Below are positions 26,523 to 40,932 of a stretch of DNA of 64,000 nt, one piece after another. Within the stretch, counting starts at the first letter, position 1; the number at the start of each line of letters is the position of its first letter. The notes below the pieces were generated by a model. It had not been told where the DNA came from. It was given only the letters and a program-made list of their open reading frames with translations, and did no database searches. Source of the stretch: Botryococcus braunii (lineage: Eukaryota > Chlorophyta > Trebouxiophyceae); assembly GCA_002005505.1 (NCBI GenBank), contig KV908397.1:63134-127133 (forward strand). The letters run 5' to 3'. A program made the translations under genes and the position numbers.

Positions 26523-27566
26523 GCTGCTGTGCAGGGTGAGAAGACGGGAGGAAGTATCATAGCTGCTATTGACAATCCCGTGTTCCCTTGTTGATGGTCG
26601 TCATCAAGCGAATCCAGGCCTGATAAGTCCGCGAAGGAATGCCTTGAGAAGTCACACATATGAACTCTGTGGCAGTGGCTGTGGCAGTGACCCGCCAAGA
26701 ACAAGCCTGTATCTTCAAAAGCTCTACGCTAATGCCATGGGAGTGCTAATGGCGGGCAGCGCACCCCAGCAGTGTTTGCCATAACCCACTCCTGACACAC
26801 ATGTGGGACATATGACACGTTATTGGAAGCACATGTGATATCTCATTCGTTTGATGGACGGACTCTACTTATATAGATCACAATGAAGTTAGTTTTTTGT
26901 TTCAATCAAAGGGAAAAGCGAAATATATCAGTCTCATCAGTCATTATTTGTTCTAGATGATTCGGTTAACCTCAAATGTGCATTCATCATCATGTGTGTC
27001 CATGTCACATGGACCATGTGTGTTTGAATATGCATTTCAGTCAATTTTCCACCGCGAGGTCCCACAAACCCTCCTTCTTCTCGTAATATTTCCTTCCTTC
27101 CTTCCTTCCTTCCTTCCTTCTCATTGAACCTTATGCTAAGGTCCTTAGCATTCGTGGGGCGGAAGGTCCTGTGGGACCCCAGGAGGGGCTCAGTGGGTAC
27201 CACCATCGGTCACCCGAATCGGGTGTTCTTGATCGAAATGAAGACTCGTACGAGAGTACCTGGAGGTGGGTAACAAGCCTTCTCTATTCTTTTATTAAGG
27301 AGTTGACCAGACGACCCGAAACGGTCTACTGTATATTGTGCGAAACATTTTCTCTGCTGTCACGAGGTGGCTGTCGTGCAAAAGAATGAGCCACGCCAAT
27401 CCCGGCCTTGGCCCGTCAACTCATAAACATCAGAAGATGTGTCAGGCAGGAGCATGAAGAAGCGTTATGTAATCTGAATAGTTCATTGTTGGCATGTGTG
27501 GCTGCTGCAAGACACCATATTGATCGCAGTGAGGGAAAGCACAGCAGCTTCTGAACTGGGGGCAGG

Positions 27567-29312
27567 ATGGCCGCATTCGCTTTTAAAGCATTGACCCTGT
27601 CTTTAAAAACACTCGCAAAGCCGCTGGCTGAGAGGTTTAAAGTTTACGTCCTGGCACACCCGACCCTCAGGGGTCGGGTCATTGATCTGGCACAGGTGTG
27701 GGCTGTCGGTGATCAGTCGTGCTGTCTAGGCGACAAGCCATAAGATTCCTGCACCCGCATCGTTATTCCACAACTACTTGTTATGAATAACATCATATAA
27801 AACATTTCAATCAATTGCATACAGAAACTTCATCGCTTGGACGTTGGAGTGTCAAGAGGAGCGGAGGGGTCGTCCGGCCGTGCTTTTGTAGGGGAGCTCA
27901 CAGAAGACAAAGCTGTTGAGCTGGCTGGAAAAGTGGTCAGCGAGGGCTTCGTATACACGGTCAGCCTTTACAATTCTTTTCTTCAGAAAGGTGATGTTTG
28001 CCTCACAACAAGGGCCGCCCAACATGAGGGGCTCACTTCGAAGTTTCGTTCCTGGTTGAGACAGTAATAAGGGAGGAACATGTACGCTTGTTTGTCATTG
28101 CTCCTTAAGAGTGGTCTTTGTTATGTGTGTGGCAATGACATGTACCCTGACTAGAACAAGCTGGTGGTATCCAAATTTTGGAAGTCCTAGGCCAACACGT
28201 GGCCCGTTCACAATCATTGTCTGGTGCTGCTCATTACCGCATTAGTAGAATGGCTCTGTAATTGCAGTGTTTCTTATTTTGTCCAGATGAAGTGTGGTGG
28301 TCGACTTTGAGACAACAAATGCGTGCAGCCTCCGTGGCTCAGGCCAAATATGAGGTCATAACCGCAGTTTTGTTTCTGAAGGTGGCTATTGGACTACTGG
28401 GCTTGGAAGTTGCACGGCAAACGAGGAATGATGGGATAAAGAAGGAAAGGGAGGCAGCATACCAGCAGATGCTTGAGGAGCGTTACAGGGAAGAACAAAA
28501 GGTGCAGCAACGCTGTGGGCTGTTCTACCTAGTGGATTTCGTCCCAACTCGTCCTGTCGTGAAAGCAACATGCCTGCAAATCCCCCCCTTAATTCCAGAT
28601 CTCTGTAGTTCCGATTCCCTGAAAGCAGCACTCCCACAGATCCCTCCCCTCAATTCACAATCTCTGTAGGTACTCTTTCAACGTTTATCTCGCCCTTTAC
28701 ATAGCCATACAAATGGATGGAGAAGAGGGAAGGGAACAACAAAGAAGGGACGAGAAGCGGAGGGCTGGGATTTTCGGGGAAAACATATGCACATGCGCAA
28801 CCCAATCCCTTCTGTGTTGCGATTTGCTGATGCAGCCACAGATGCAACACGCACAACTTTGTGCTGTTACCATGAAATGTATTGTTCTTCTGTTTGAAGT
28901 TCGCGAACATAATTTTACGGGCACCTTTGCTGGTCACAATCTGGGCTGCCAATATCAAGCCACTTGTGCTCTGTGCCCAAGCTTGTGCCTGCTGAATATC
29001 TGCAACCAGGTCAGTGTTCTTGCAGATGTTTGTGACAATCCTGGAGATTATTCTGCTCAATATGGAAGTTGTGCAGTTGTTTATGTTCTTTTAGAACGCC
29101 TCTCTGGCAGGGATGTGGATGAGCAGATGAGTCACTCTGACAAACATATGTTGTTTTGGAACCAGGCATTGCAGTCACAAAAAGTTCTTCTGGATGAAGT
29201 CGTGTCCCGTCTTGAGAAAGTGGAACAGACGCTAGCCCGCTTTTCAGCCGCAACCGACTTAGCCCATCAGCACCAGCGGCGCTTCTGGGGTGTATTTGGG
29301 CTCGGAGGTTGA
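27567..29312 (+). CDS. OPA3: OPA3-like mitochondrial membrane protein, 4 exons
   Basis: Exons 27567-27695, 27825-27959, 28382-28501 and 29175-29312 (stop TGA), all phase 0 and GT-AG, give 173 residues, close to human OPA3 (179). Order of features: an N-terminal LSLKTLAKPLAERFK stretch matching the conserved start of the family; LTEDKAVELAG...SEGFVYT; a hydrophobic segment VAIGLLGLEVAR; then a charged coiled coil (KKEREAAYQQMLEERYREE...DEVVSRLEKVEQ). OPA3 proteins sit in mitochondrial membranes and affect organelle shape and metabolism; the biochemical role is unsettled. The ATG is the only one in frame near the conserved start. Exon 4 and what follows are duplicated at 56.6 kb, where the first three exons are absent. 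Confidence 0.85.
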
Positions 29313-29841
29313 TGCTTGGGATACTTGGTCTGCCATGCTCCCATTTTCAGACACAGGGGTTTCGCACTTCAGCCACAGTGGTGGCTGCTGTGGGCAGGGC
29401 AATCAAACGAGAAGACTAGTCATGGTCAGAGAATAACCCTCCTTATAGGACTTTTATACTCATTTGTGTTGCAGAGCCCTAGTTTTGAAAGGGCTATGCC
29501 CCTTCTTTCATTTGAAGTAACCTCGGAATTGATTAAGTCAGAGTAACCGCAAGTGACGAAAGCTGCTGGATCTGCTTTCCTCTTGCATGGCTGTAATATT
29601 TGTCCAACCGCATGAGTCTGGCAAAGGCTGAAAATGTTTTGGAGAGGGCTGGAATGCATATGACAAAAGTCGTGTATTCAGAATATGGGGGATCGGTCAA
29701 ATTGGGTCTTCAGCAAGGGGGGTCCTAGCTATAGTCCATGCGTTGGAGCCACAATCAAATGGCACAAGAGAAAGCAGGTTGAAATTGTTCCACTTTGAAC
29801 TTGTTCTATCTGGGATTGTGAAAGCTCCCGCTCCTTCTCCC

Positions 29842-29930
<89 letters not shown>

Positions 29931-29938
29931 CCCCCTCC

Positions 29939-29979
<41 letters not shown>

Positions 29980-29998
29980 TCACGCACGCACACGCACA

Positions 29999-30089
<91 letters not shown>

Positions 30090-30090
30090 C

Positions 30091-30174
<84 letters not shown>

Positions 30175-30229
30175 GAGAGGGGGGGGGGAAAGAGCAAGGG
30201 GGAAGTGAGAGAGAGAATGGCTGCGGGCG

Positions 30230-30314
<85 letters not shown>

Positions 30315-31315
30315 CAAGAGAGAGTGGGTGGGGGGAAGGGGGAAGAGAGGGATCCTCCGGAGGGGGGTAGAGAGGGGGGGGGGAGATAGGGAGAATGGCC
30401 ATCGCATTTAAAAAAGATGGAGAGGCGCGTTGGCCATGAGACGAAAGCCGTCAATGGGGACCACCAAATTGTCAATGGTGGAAGAGCCTAACGAGAAGAC
30501 ACCGAAGTGGATATACCGGATCAGACTATGGCCTTCAATTCCAATTGATGTAGGGTCAGAGGATAGCCCAGAGTGATCCCGGGCTAGAGAAGCCTGGGTT
30601 GGACCATGGTGGAGATCATCTCCACCACAGTAGTCAGATCGGCATGAGGGTTGAGAGCATCGATGCGTACATCAAGGGAATGCCCTCACACCAGGCGTTC
30701 AAGGGCCACCTATAAGCTATCGACCTCGAAACCGTGTGGGATTTTTTAAAAAGCCTTGGTTAGATTAAGAAACAAGTTTACAAGGGCTTGTCCGAGGAAG
30801 CCTGATCGACGAAGTGCTGGAGCTCAAAATACAGTGTTCGGTCGAATACCGTTGCTGAGTTCCCCTGTCGATGTCACACCTTAATCCAGCACCGTTAAAG
30901 TACCCCGTCAACGCACCATTAGTAGCCAATGACAAAAGGCGCAGAAACGATTCTGGATCAGCATAGGCGAATAAACCCAGGGCTTCAGCATATCAACCCT
31001 GGAACTTTTTATCACAAGCGAGATTAAATCTTCTTGTTATTGTTAGAGAATTGTTAGAGTACTGCACTGCCTTGGGATGCTCCCCGCCTCAATTTTTGCA
31101 TAAAGGAGGCTTTGCAAGCATGTTGCAGGAAGATCAGGGGCTGCGGGATCCCCGTCAGGGGTGGGAGGCTGGGAATTGAAAGAGCCCATGGCCCAGTCCA
31201 GGTGGCTTGTTGTGTAGAGATGATGTCCGTAGTACGTATTTGTGGAAGTAGGTTCACCTGTTTATCAACCCGTAAACATATGTTGCTAGCTTACGCAAGC
31301 GTCTGGGGTTACGAT
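29190..31315. repeat. Block O, copy 1 (OPA3 last exon plus downstream)
   Basis: Homologous, with few differences, to 56594-57085 joined to 61634-63340. It includes OPA3 exon 4, a CT/CA array and about 0.9 kb of unique-looking sequence. The TA at 29675-29676 is the unoccupied target of the inverted-repeat element found in copy 2. Its right end keeps a short remnant (about 31250-31310) of the E-type sequence seen complete in copy 2. Confidence 0.85.
29849..30400. repeat. (CT)n-(CA)n-(CG-rich)-(CA)n arrays in block O copy 1
   Basis: Poly-C, CT (29853-29960), CA with CACG steps to about 30170, GA/G-rich sequence, poly-C, CA (30245-30310), then GA/G-rich sequence. Copy 2 has the same order with different lengths. 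Confidence 0.95.
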
Positions 31316-31339
31316 ATGGGACAGTATGGGACGGGGATG

Positions 31340-31770
31340 GGGCCCCGTCACATATGGTCCATGGGACCTCGACATGGATGCGGCTCGTCCCATCCCCGTC
31401 AAGTATTGGCCGCCAAATTGGGACAAAGATGGGTCAGCCCCATCCCGGTCGAGGTCCCATATGGGCCGGGTTGGTCGGGTGCGTCTGTGTCAATTATGGG
31501 CCGCCTTGGATGGGACCTAAACTGATGAGCCCCATTCGAGGCGAGGTTCTATCGGCTGGATTGGTCGGGTACATTTGTGTTAGTTATGGGCCGCCTTGGA
31601 TGGGATGTGAATTGACGAGCCCCATCTCTGTCAAGGTTCTATGGGCCGGATCGGACGGTTACATTTCCTGTCAGTTTTGGACAGGCTTGGATGGGACAGG
31701 GCTTGGATGGGACAGGCTTGGATGGAACAGCAACTGACGAGCCCCATTCTGGTCGACTTTTCACGGGCCC
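31340..31770. repeat. About 89-bp minisatellite, four units
   Basis: Units share gagccccat, ggttctatgggccgg, tatgggccgccttggatggg; the gagccccat anchors fall near 31438, 31528, 31617 and 31739. The last unit has an extra internal triplication of cttggatgggacag. Confidence 0.85.
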
Positions 31771-31889
31771 GAGACGGACGGGAATGTTGAATCTGAACGT
31801 GGCAAATTTACAAGAAGAGGAAATCAAACCCCAAAAGCCCACAAACCCCCCCCCCCCCACCGTTAGCCCTAGAAAGTGAAGACTACCCC

Positions 31890-33030
31890 CACAAGGGAGG
31901 CGCGTCGCCAGCTGCCGCCCAACCGCCAGCGCTATTACGAAACTAACCCTCCGCTGTACTGAGAACCACACCAAATCCTCATGGGCAACCACAGCCTGGT
32001 TGACGAGACCCTGAAGCCTCGACAGAAGCTCCTCTGCCTCAGTCCCCAACCCTCCAAGAGTTTCAAAGGAGAAGGGACGGAAGACCACCCGAGGCGGCTG
32101 CCTGACTAAGACCTCCCGGTACGACGCAAGCTTGCCAGCGGCCGCCCGCGCAGCAGCTCCACCATGCACAAACCCGGCGCCCCCGCGGCCGTAGGACGGC
32201 GCAAGCGGGGAAGTACCAACGACATCGATGTACAGATCCCGCCCACCCTCCCAATCCTAAAACATTAAGTCAGGCCGACGGGCCTCGAACCCCGGCACCC
32301 GCACGGGCAAAGAAGGCTCACGGACCACCACAGCCTCAACCTCCTTCCCCGCCCGGAACAGTATATCTCTAACAGCATTGTGGCGATACGTATTTGCCAC
32401 ACCGCGACCCACACGGCATTGCACGGCGTGGTCCATGCACATACCACAACGAGGGCACGGGGTACCAGCCTGGAACATAGGCATTAACAGCTGATAACGT
32501 AGCCGGCACCGAAATTCTATATTGGACATGCTCTGACCCATCCGCTCTACTGGGAGCGCCTGAAGCCACTCCGAAGCATGGGGCCGGGCAGCGGATTCAA
32601 GCACTTCAACGACCCTCTCCTGAGCAGGCAACGCAAGCAGGGCCTGCCGGCGCATAGTTGAAAGAAGCAGGCCCAACTTGTGCTGCACATCTGACTCAAG
32701 GAAAGCGTCATCCACACCCTGCCACTCGAATTGCGGGCAAACCTCCCCAAACACGACCCTGGCCTCCTCCCAAGATCGGGGGAAGGGAACCCCCCCACCC
32801 TGCTAAAATCTCATCCTGAACGCTCTGGGTCTGGAGAACCGACGCAAGAAACGCCACAGGGACAATGTCCTTTGCCCTAGTAATCCCCAAACCCCCGCTC
32901 GACAACGGTAGGGAGGCAATGTCCTCTTGTAGGGGCCCAAAGCCTCCCCCCTCCCCCACCACGATTCTTCCAAGAGCGGAGTGAAGCCCGTCATCGAAGA
33001 CAGGCACCCCTTGATGTAATCCAATCTGAA
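31890..33030 (-). pseudogene. 3'-terminal remnant of a non-LTR (LINE-type) reverse transcriptase
   Basis: Reading leftwards from 33030: FDDGLHSALGRIV...LPLSSGGLGITRAKDIV (segment beyond the catalytic palm), then a frame change near 32755, then a zinc-binding segment CPRCGMCMDHAVQC...RHNAVRDIL, then PRVVFRPFSFETLGGLG...RRVSFVIALAVGRQLA. These are the usual C-terminal parts of plant and algal non-LTR reverse transcriptases. The catalytic YxDD part is missing, and a TAG at 32257-32259 interrupts the frame. It is a truncated, dead copy. No poly-A tail or target duplication was identified. Confidence 0.8.
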
Positions 33031-34904
33031 CCCAGGAATTCTACGGTCCTTTTTATGTCGTGTTTGTTGCTACATCATCCACATATATGTGGACTGGTTA
33101 TACAGTCATAAAAACAAGAGCGAGCAAGGAGTGTTTGAAAGGGCAGCCGCACATTGGATTACATTTGCATAGTCATAGATTACAGGTTGCAACAAGTGTG
33201 TTGCAATGAAAGCTTTGTCGTACTTGTTAACGACGCATTGTGGAGGTTTGGTGTTCCCTCTCGTTTGTCCCATTAATCTGAGCAGTCGGCATCCGTGATA
33301 TCCAATAAAGTTTCTTGTATATACAAGAAAATAGTTGAAAATAATCTCTGGTGTCCATGCGACATAACGCTTTCTACGTTGAGATGCAATGCATTACCAT
33401 GCAACAGCTACTTGTACTTGCACTATAATGCCAGATATGTTCTTTGCATATACACCAGCGCAGACTCGAACGAAAACCAATGACCACGACTGAGCACAAA
33501 TTGCTATACTCCTAGCAGTTCTATACTTGATGAACAATGGCGTATACGCCTTTTCCCGTGAGCTGCCCTACAGAGAATTCTTTCAAAAGGTCTTGTTGCC
33601 CTTGGTAAGATGGATGTGAGCCGTAGCTCAACTGCCACATTCCGATTGGTGGTCGAGCAAGTGATTGAAGAGTGAAATCATGCCTCTGACATTGCCGTTG
33701 TACAGAATCTACCTAAGAAGATAATCAAGGCGCTACCACAAAACCCAAGCTCAGATAAACATCGATCCGTTCAATGAGAATCGCTTTTCAACTGTCGCGG
33801 CGCCGGCGTGGTGCAAAAGCTGGAAAGGATGGGGTTAAAGAAACCTGCTAGAGGTAGGCTATCTTGCTTATTGTATGCATGGTGTCAATAATTCAGTCTA
33901 CTGATCCGGAGCAGGATCCTTGAAGAGTAATAATAATTGTCTTAGACATCATGATTTTTTTCATGGCATCCAAGTTAAAAGCTTGTTCATAGATGGTCCC
34001 TTGCATTAATGTCTGACTTCTGAAATGAAGTCCCTACGACACATCATAATGAGTTAAGAAGCGTGCTCTGTGAAGTTGAAGCCGGGCATGCAACTGATCT
34101 TGATTGCACAATGGCAGTGGGAAGCAGGTCACCTTCAATTGTCGATATTATCAAACGTCTAGATCTCTCGGCACTACGGGTGCCCTTGACAACATCCTAT
34201 CATCTGCCCATGCCTGTATTTTTTCCTTCATCATTCACTTACCCTGGTCTATACCGTGCTCGCTTGTGGGCAGTGATTTCCCTGAGAAGATTGTCTCCAC
34301 CTGTAAAGACGACACGTGTTAGTACAATCTTGATGCTCACTTTCTTTATATCTTGCAAGATTAAGAAGACAATTGTTCGGTTTATGTTGAAACTCGAGTG
34401 AGCTCATGACCCTCCTTCTGTAACAGTGTAATATTAATCATGTGTCTCTTGTATCATTAATGTATATGATTCAGCTTGCATCATTGGCCATTTAATGCAT
34501 TTAACCTTACGCAGTTCTTCAGATTGAATGTCCTTACCAGAAGTTCAAAATATGCCACCTGAGAGGCATACGAGGACTTGACATTCCTTGCTTCTTTTTT
34601 GATCTAATGTTTTGGTACATCTCCTGCAAACCCTGTTCGAAGGGTCCTCAAGAAATTGGCTATAGGCTGATAAGAGCGCCAACCTGTAGCGATTCCCGGA
34701 TCCAAAAACCTGATCAGGCCGCCCGTTACTCATGTGGTGACGATAGCCGTGATCCCTCAGCAGCTGGGCGGATTTTGCCTTGGCATCCTTGGTGTTTAGC
34801 AGTATGCCTCTCAGGTGTATTGTTACTGTATTTTACTGTATTCGCAACAGTAACAATACAAGCTTTATCTCCTGTTCAATCAACACCTCTATAAATACGC
34901 ATGC
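33031..34904. other. Spacer without a supported gene
   Basis: No coding pattern was recognised. A 12-bp inverted repeat (GTATTGTTACTG at 34817-34828 with its complement at 34848-34859) is the only structure noted. Confidence 0.5.
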
Positions 34905-35465
34905 CATTATGTTAAACAACATGAAGGTAATTAAACCCTGCGATCGCAGCTATTATGCGACCGTTACTTTCCGTTGATCGTGTGCTTACCAGTGTTTTGT
35001 TCACAACGCAGTCTTGAATTGAATGCAACGAAACACTGATAACAAATACAAGCTGGTAGAAGCGGATATGAGTAATTCCACATCTAGCGACTGACGAGCT
35101 TGACCACGATCCTGCGATGTAAGCAACTCCATCGTAACCGCTAGTAACGTTAAACTGCTCACGAGTTGCCCCTCGACTGTACTTCATAGTCACATAAAGT
35201 GACCATGACCAACACTCCTTTCATGCATATGTCTAAATGCATCACTGATGTACCTAATCATCTCATACGTGTACACCCTCGATAGAGCCGTTAACTAGTT
35301 GCCAACTGGCGACTGTCCAAGACTTGTGCTTGCATGAAGGCACCTGTATGGTCACCCTTGAAACACCCGCATGCGTTTGTACTGACATTATCCATGAAGT
35401 TCAAGTCATGTGATGTGTCTAAAACCAACTATCTAAAGACAATGAGCCCCTTGTACTACTTGTTA
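34905..35465 (-). repeat. E-family element E4
   Basis: On the minus strand it follows the same order as E1: a head with the core GTGTACACGT and an adjoining CTCTATCGAGG-type sequence (near 35265), a middle part, an exon-like segment starting near TCGCTAGATGTGGAAT, a donor GTAAGC (34989), then the intron-internal motif TAACGGTCGCA...TGCGATCGCAGGGTTTAA shared with E1. No spliced partner is present here. Confidence 0.65.
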
Positions 35466-35575
35466 TTTGTAACGTGTTGTTATTAATCACAACACGTTGT
35501 GATAAATACTCCCGGACTGGATTGAATCGAAAGCAACATACTTACTTGTACTTGACTATACCGGCTCAGCAGTTT

Positions 35576-36020
<445 letters not shown>

Positions 36021-37215
36021 AAGGGCTGATGATCCCTACCAAAGGGGGAGGGACGCGGCGTTGCACCGTGCAACTTGCACGGGCAGGGTGCGAGCCCCTG
36101 CAGGGGACCGTTTGGGTGACTGTAGCCAAGTGGGCCACCAAGGCGGGACCCAGGGTCTCGGACCCTCCACCGTGGCACTGCTCACTGTGCAGTGCACAGA
36201 CTGCTCGGTGAACACTTCTGTTCGGGTACTCACAATTCAGGAAAGGAGTCCAGCGACGTCAACAGTCTTCCTCGTATGTGACAATGTCTTCTTACATACC
36301 AGAATAACTGTAGATTGAAAGTTTGCTGTGTTCTAAACACGAATGAGCGGTGAGCAACGGGCTGCCAAATTGCCCAGTGTTGTAAACTCCGAAGATATTC
36401 TGTGTGGGTGGCGGTGGGGAGTACCATCTACAGAATTTCAATGGATAAATCGTTTTAGACAATTACAGGTCGTGATACAAATTGGGACGTGACGCCGGCG
36501 CCGGTGGCTCCTGATCGTTCTTCAGACAGCTCTATACCTGGGCTAGAAAGTGCGTATCAGGATAGTAGTGGACTGGTACGTGCACGGAGGTGGGAATATC
36601 CTGCGGATTCCTTGCTAGCTCCTCCTGAACACGACAGTGTCTCAGTGGGAGTGTCAGCTGTGGGTGGCCGCGAGGGTCGGCAGAATCGTAACTTGTGAAG
36701 TTTTTATGTACAGGTTCAACATAACCCATCTGTGACCTGTGCTGTATCGTCTGCTCATCAGGAAGTGTATACACACTGCCGGGCCTTCCCTTTTTAAACC
36801 ATGGCCGAGTCAGAATCGTCTCAGGCTGGTGCAATCAACCCCCCACGGTGAGACTAAATGCTCTCACACACAGGTTTACAGAGGCTTGGAAGCAAAGTAT
36901 GGTAGTTAGCTGTCGCACGTTGAGAGCAAATAGGATAATTCAATTGTCCGTGGTTTCCAACTTGGAGTCTGCCTCAGCCTGGGGCCTATCAGTGGTCAGT
37001 TGTCTTTAGGTTCCACTACATTTGTTTGCTTTCGCAGCTGAAAGATGCTGGCTGCGTCTCTTCTTAAACTGTATTTTGTAGCCGAGGCAAGATTATTCGT
37101 CAATCTCTGCCCGTCCACCCCTCTACATTCCCCTTCATGAACCTCCGTACTTCCCCTGCCACATTGTTCGTAACCCCCCCACATCCTTCTCCTCCCTTTG
37201 CACGTTCCACCTCTA
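36021..37215. other. Spacer without a supported gene
   Basis: Short open frames occur on both strands; none has a recognisable motif or splice partner. Confidence 0.45.
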
Positions 37216-37729
<514 letters not shown>

Positions 37730-37730
<1 letters not shown>

Positions 37731-40700
37731 TCCCTTTTCCCCCCTCCTCCACCTCTCTTGGCTATTTTATTTTCCCCCTTGGCGTCCCCAGCACTGTACT
37801 CCTTCAATTAACCCCCCCCCCCCGGCCCCCCACTTGTAACATGCCAGTCTCACACTTCCCCCCTCTTGCTCTGCGTCCCGTTCACAGATGTTACCTCCCT
37901 CCCTCTTCAACTCTGCCGTCATTCGGATTCTGGTTTGTTCTTATCGTGCCTTCATATCCAGCCCAATTTTTGGTTTCTTGCTTCTGTACTACGGCCTGTG
38001 TGAAATATGGTTTCCAAATTGGTATTAGTGTACTGCCCATGATGCAGTGTCCAGATTGTTGGATTAATCAGTCAGAACGCTTTATCTTTTTTCCTACCCT
38101 GTCAGAAGGGTGTATCATAACATATCGTGCTGAAGCTTTTACGATAGTTCTTGAACGATGACCGTGATTGGTGCGTTACTTGTGCTCCAGCTTACGTAGC
38201 AGCTTCACTGTATAGAAATTTAGAGGGGATTTTTGAGTGGGGCTACGTTGGTGTCCTATCTGAATGGGTGTAGGGGAGCAAACATTCTAAGGGAAATGGA
38301 ACTATTGACCAGGGCTTTCTAACACATTCGGTGCAGGATCTCATGGAACGATCTTCCCCAAGAGGTTTGGACTATAGTATTATCCTTTTTGGGCCCTTGC
38401 GACATCAGGATAGCACGCCTCGTCTCTACGACCTTGCGCTCGGCTTCCATACCATGCATAGAAACGCTGGACGTCCGCTATGGTCGTCATTCTAACCCAG
38501 ATCGTGTGTCTGAATATGCAAAACTGCGGAAAATACTTGGAGTTTTCTCAAAGGTTACTGACCTGTACCTCAGCATCTGGCTTCCTCGGCATGCCAATTT
38601 ACTGGAGCCCCCAGCAGAGGGACCAGCGGTCGCTCCACTACTCGACAATCTCCAGGTGCATTTCGACCGGCAGGTGCATTTCGGTTTGAACGCAGAGGGA
38701 GCGCTACATGTGCTTGCTGTGAAACTCGAGTCGGCGACCAAACTCAAATCGCTTGGGATTTATGATGTCGGAGGGGTTTTGGGGCCTCCCAGCAAGGAGG
38801 ATTTGGCTCTCGCCGTTGGTAACTGCCGCGTTCTGCAGAACCTCGATATCTCTTTCTCAGACAATGATGACATATTGTACAGAGCCCAAGTCGGTCGTAC
38901 ACTTGCGGCGCACCTGGGCACGAATCTGCGTTCGCTTTGCATAACACCTGCTGACTTCGAGTTTTTCGAGCCTTTACTACCCCTTGCGTCTACCCTGCCT
39001 TGCTTGCAGAATCTCCGGCATGTGAATGTCGATAATATAACACGAGGCGTTGCACCCCTCACGCAGCTCACGGCACTCAGTGTGCAGAACACTGGCGTAT
39101 GGGTCGAGGCTTTGACTCCGCTCTCCAACCTGTCTTCCTTAGAGGAGTTGGAGCTGTACTGTGGGCCCTCACCCCCGGCAGATTGGAATCTCCCCTTCGA
39201 GGACCTACAACACGTGATTCAGCCCATGACCAAGCTGCGATATATTAGGCTTGACCAAGTTATTTTGGACCCTGCCGGGGATATGGAAGTGATGGGACTG
39301 CGCAATCTTTTGGAACAACAAACCTCAGTCACTCGGCTTGCTTTCACACGTGACGTCGATGTGGCAGCCTGTATTGCCCATGCACCTGGCTTCTCACGAT
39401 TGCGAGCCCTCTCCTTGTCATTGTCAGATAGAGCCCTCCAGGATTTGTGGGGTTTGAGACAGCTCGCCAACTCGTGGGCGAGCCTTGAGCATCTCAGTTT
39501 GACGTGTCCAATCCGTACATGCCTGGTGTTTGTAGAGCACCTGAAACACATGCCGCAATTAACAAGTCTGCAACTGACGGCTGCGGGTTTACTTGTACCC
39601 GAATCGGACATGTCTGCCCGCTTCCTGACAGGAGTTCGGCAGCTGAAAGAACTACGTTTATATAAGGTGCTCTGTCGGAATGGCTGGGCTTCTGATGTGA
39701 ATTATATCACAGCACTGACTGGCTTGACATCGTTGGGACTCACGGGATCATGGAAAACAGGAAGTGAGGGTGCCCGTCCCAGGGGCGTGCCTACCCCGTA
39801 TCCCCCACAGTTCAACCAACAGCCTCTGACCAGTGCAGACCTTCAGCCATTGATGGCACTCACCAAGCTGCGGACATTGACGTTACTAGGCGATTGGCAG
39901 CCGGCCAGTGCAGCTGAGTTTTTGGGCAACTTGAAGGAAAAATGGTTCCAGATGGGTCTCCCCTTGCCTGTATGCAGTTTTATAATAAACTAGAGATTTG
40001 CAAAACAACTGTTGGACAGCTCGATAGGGACAGGCTTTCAAATCAGCATCTTTAGATGTGCCTCTCACACCTCTCCTTGAAGTCGATCCCTTGGCAGTCC
40101 CCGGGAGCCAGCATGACGTGAACCCTAAGTTGAGTTGGAGAATTTATCATGAACGCTTATTTAATCTTCTGGAGAATAGGAGGCATAGGCGCTGACGTGT
40201 CTTTGATCCAGTCAATTAGTTAGGATCTTTGGTACAGTTTTAATGGCTGTCTTGGTATGACTAGCATTAGAAATGGTTCCACGAGTGGAAGTCCTCGATA
40301 ATCTTCAAACCGATTCTTATTCATTTTCGTGTGGAACGAGTACGGGACTGTGACTAGTCCGTGTTTGTTTGGGGATGGTTTACAGGGAGGGACAGACCCC
40401 ACTAAAAAGCAGGCAGGGCTAGGAGCGGCCTTCCCCTCCTCCCCTCAGCTGACCCAGATTGGCGGGTTTGGAGATTCCACGTCTAAAAGTGTTTCAGGAT
40501 CCCTGTTGCGTTTAGGGCCAGGGGGGTATTGCCGTAGATGTTATTATTGCAAAGTCTCCGTGAAAAGCTGAAGGCTTGGGGGTTAAATGCGTGAAAACCA
40601 CGATACTGTCACACAGGGCACCTCACATCTGCCTGACTTGATGGGGTCTTTCTGTCTAGTGTGTTTTTGTCATGGTGAGAGTCATGGTCCTCGCGAGACC

Positions 40701-40863
40701 ATGGCCGGGTCTGGCGAGAACCTCAGAAAGACGCCTCATTTCAGCAAAGCACCGCAGGACCACGAGGGTGCCTTCTGAAAACGTGCCCTCCCGCCCAGCC
40801 TTGGCCCTTGCAATCGGCAGGGGCTCTCAAACCCAACTGATCGGCAACTCATGGTTGGCCGTG
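37730..40863. repeat. Block L, copy 1
   Basis: Homologous to 43310-43810 plus 53306-56466. It carries the F-box/LRR gene and about 0.85 kb downstream. AATTT at 38217-38221 is the empty target site of the Copia element found in copy 2. A short open frame 37841-38161 is shared by both copies but resembles nothing known to me. Confidence 0.9.
38337..39993 (+). CDS. F-box / leucine-rich-repeat protein (copy 1)
   Basis: The exon follows tcggtgcag and starts in phase 2; the in-frame stop at 38320 means that an upstream exon supplies the start, and I could not find it. It begins with an F-box-like segment (WNDLPQEVWTIVLSFLG...ARLVSTTLR) and continues for about 500 residues of irregular leucine-rich repeats (LTALSVQNTG, LSSLEELELYCG, LRALSLSLSD, LEHLSLTC, LTSLGLTGSW, LRTLTLLGDW), ending in TAG at 39993. 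Such proteins usually act as substrate receptors of SCF ubiquitin ligases (family knowledge); the target is unknown. It is nearly identical to the copy at 53427-55092, which has three extra residues (TDF). Confidence 0.75.
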
Positions 40864-40932
40864 CTAAGCACTAACACCGTAGAAAAGTTCGGATCACAGA
40901 GTCAGATCGTAAGTGCCTACGTAATGTTCGTG
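39994..40932. other. 3' flank of the F-box gene and edge of block L
   Basis: Non-coding. Homology to copy 2 stops at ggttggccgtgc (40863). Confidence 0.6.

Larger units (their letters stand above)
24908..27566. other. Spacer without a supported gene
   Basis: It contains poly-G (25636-25650), a CA/CG/GA array (26119-26194), a perfect 19-bp hairpin (26468-26522) and a TTCC run (about 27090-27120). Open frames are short and show no motifs. Confidence 0.5.

Noticed and set aside
37841..38161. Short ORF shared by both L blocks as the first exon of the F-box gene
   Set aside because: The duplication is too young for conservation to mean anything, and no donor joins it in phase to the exon at 38337.
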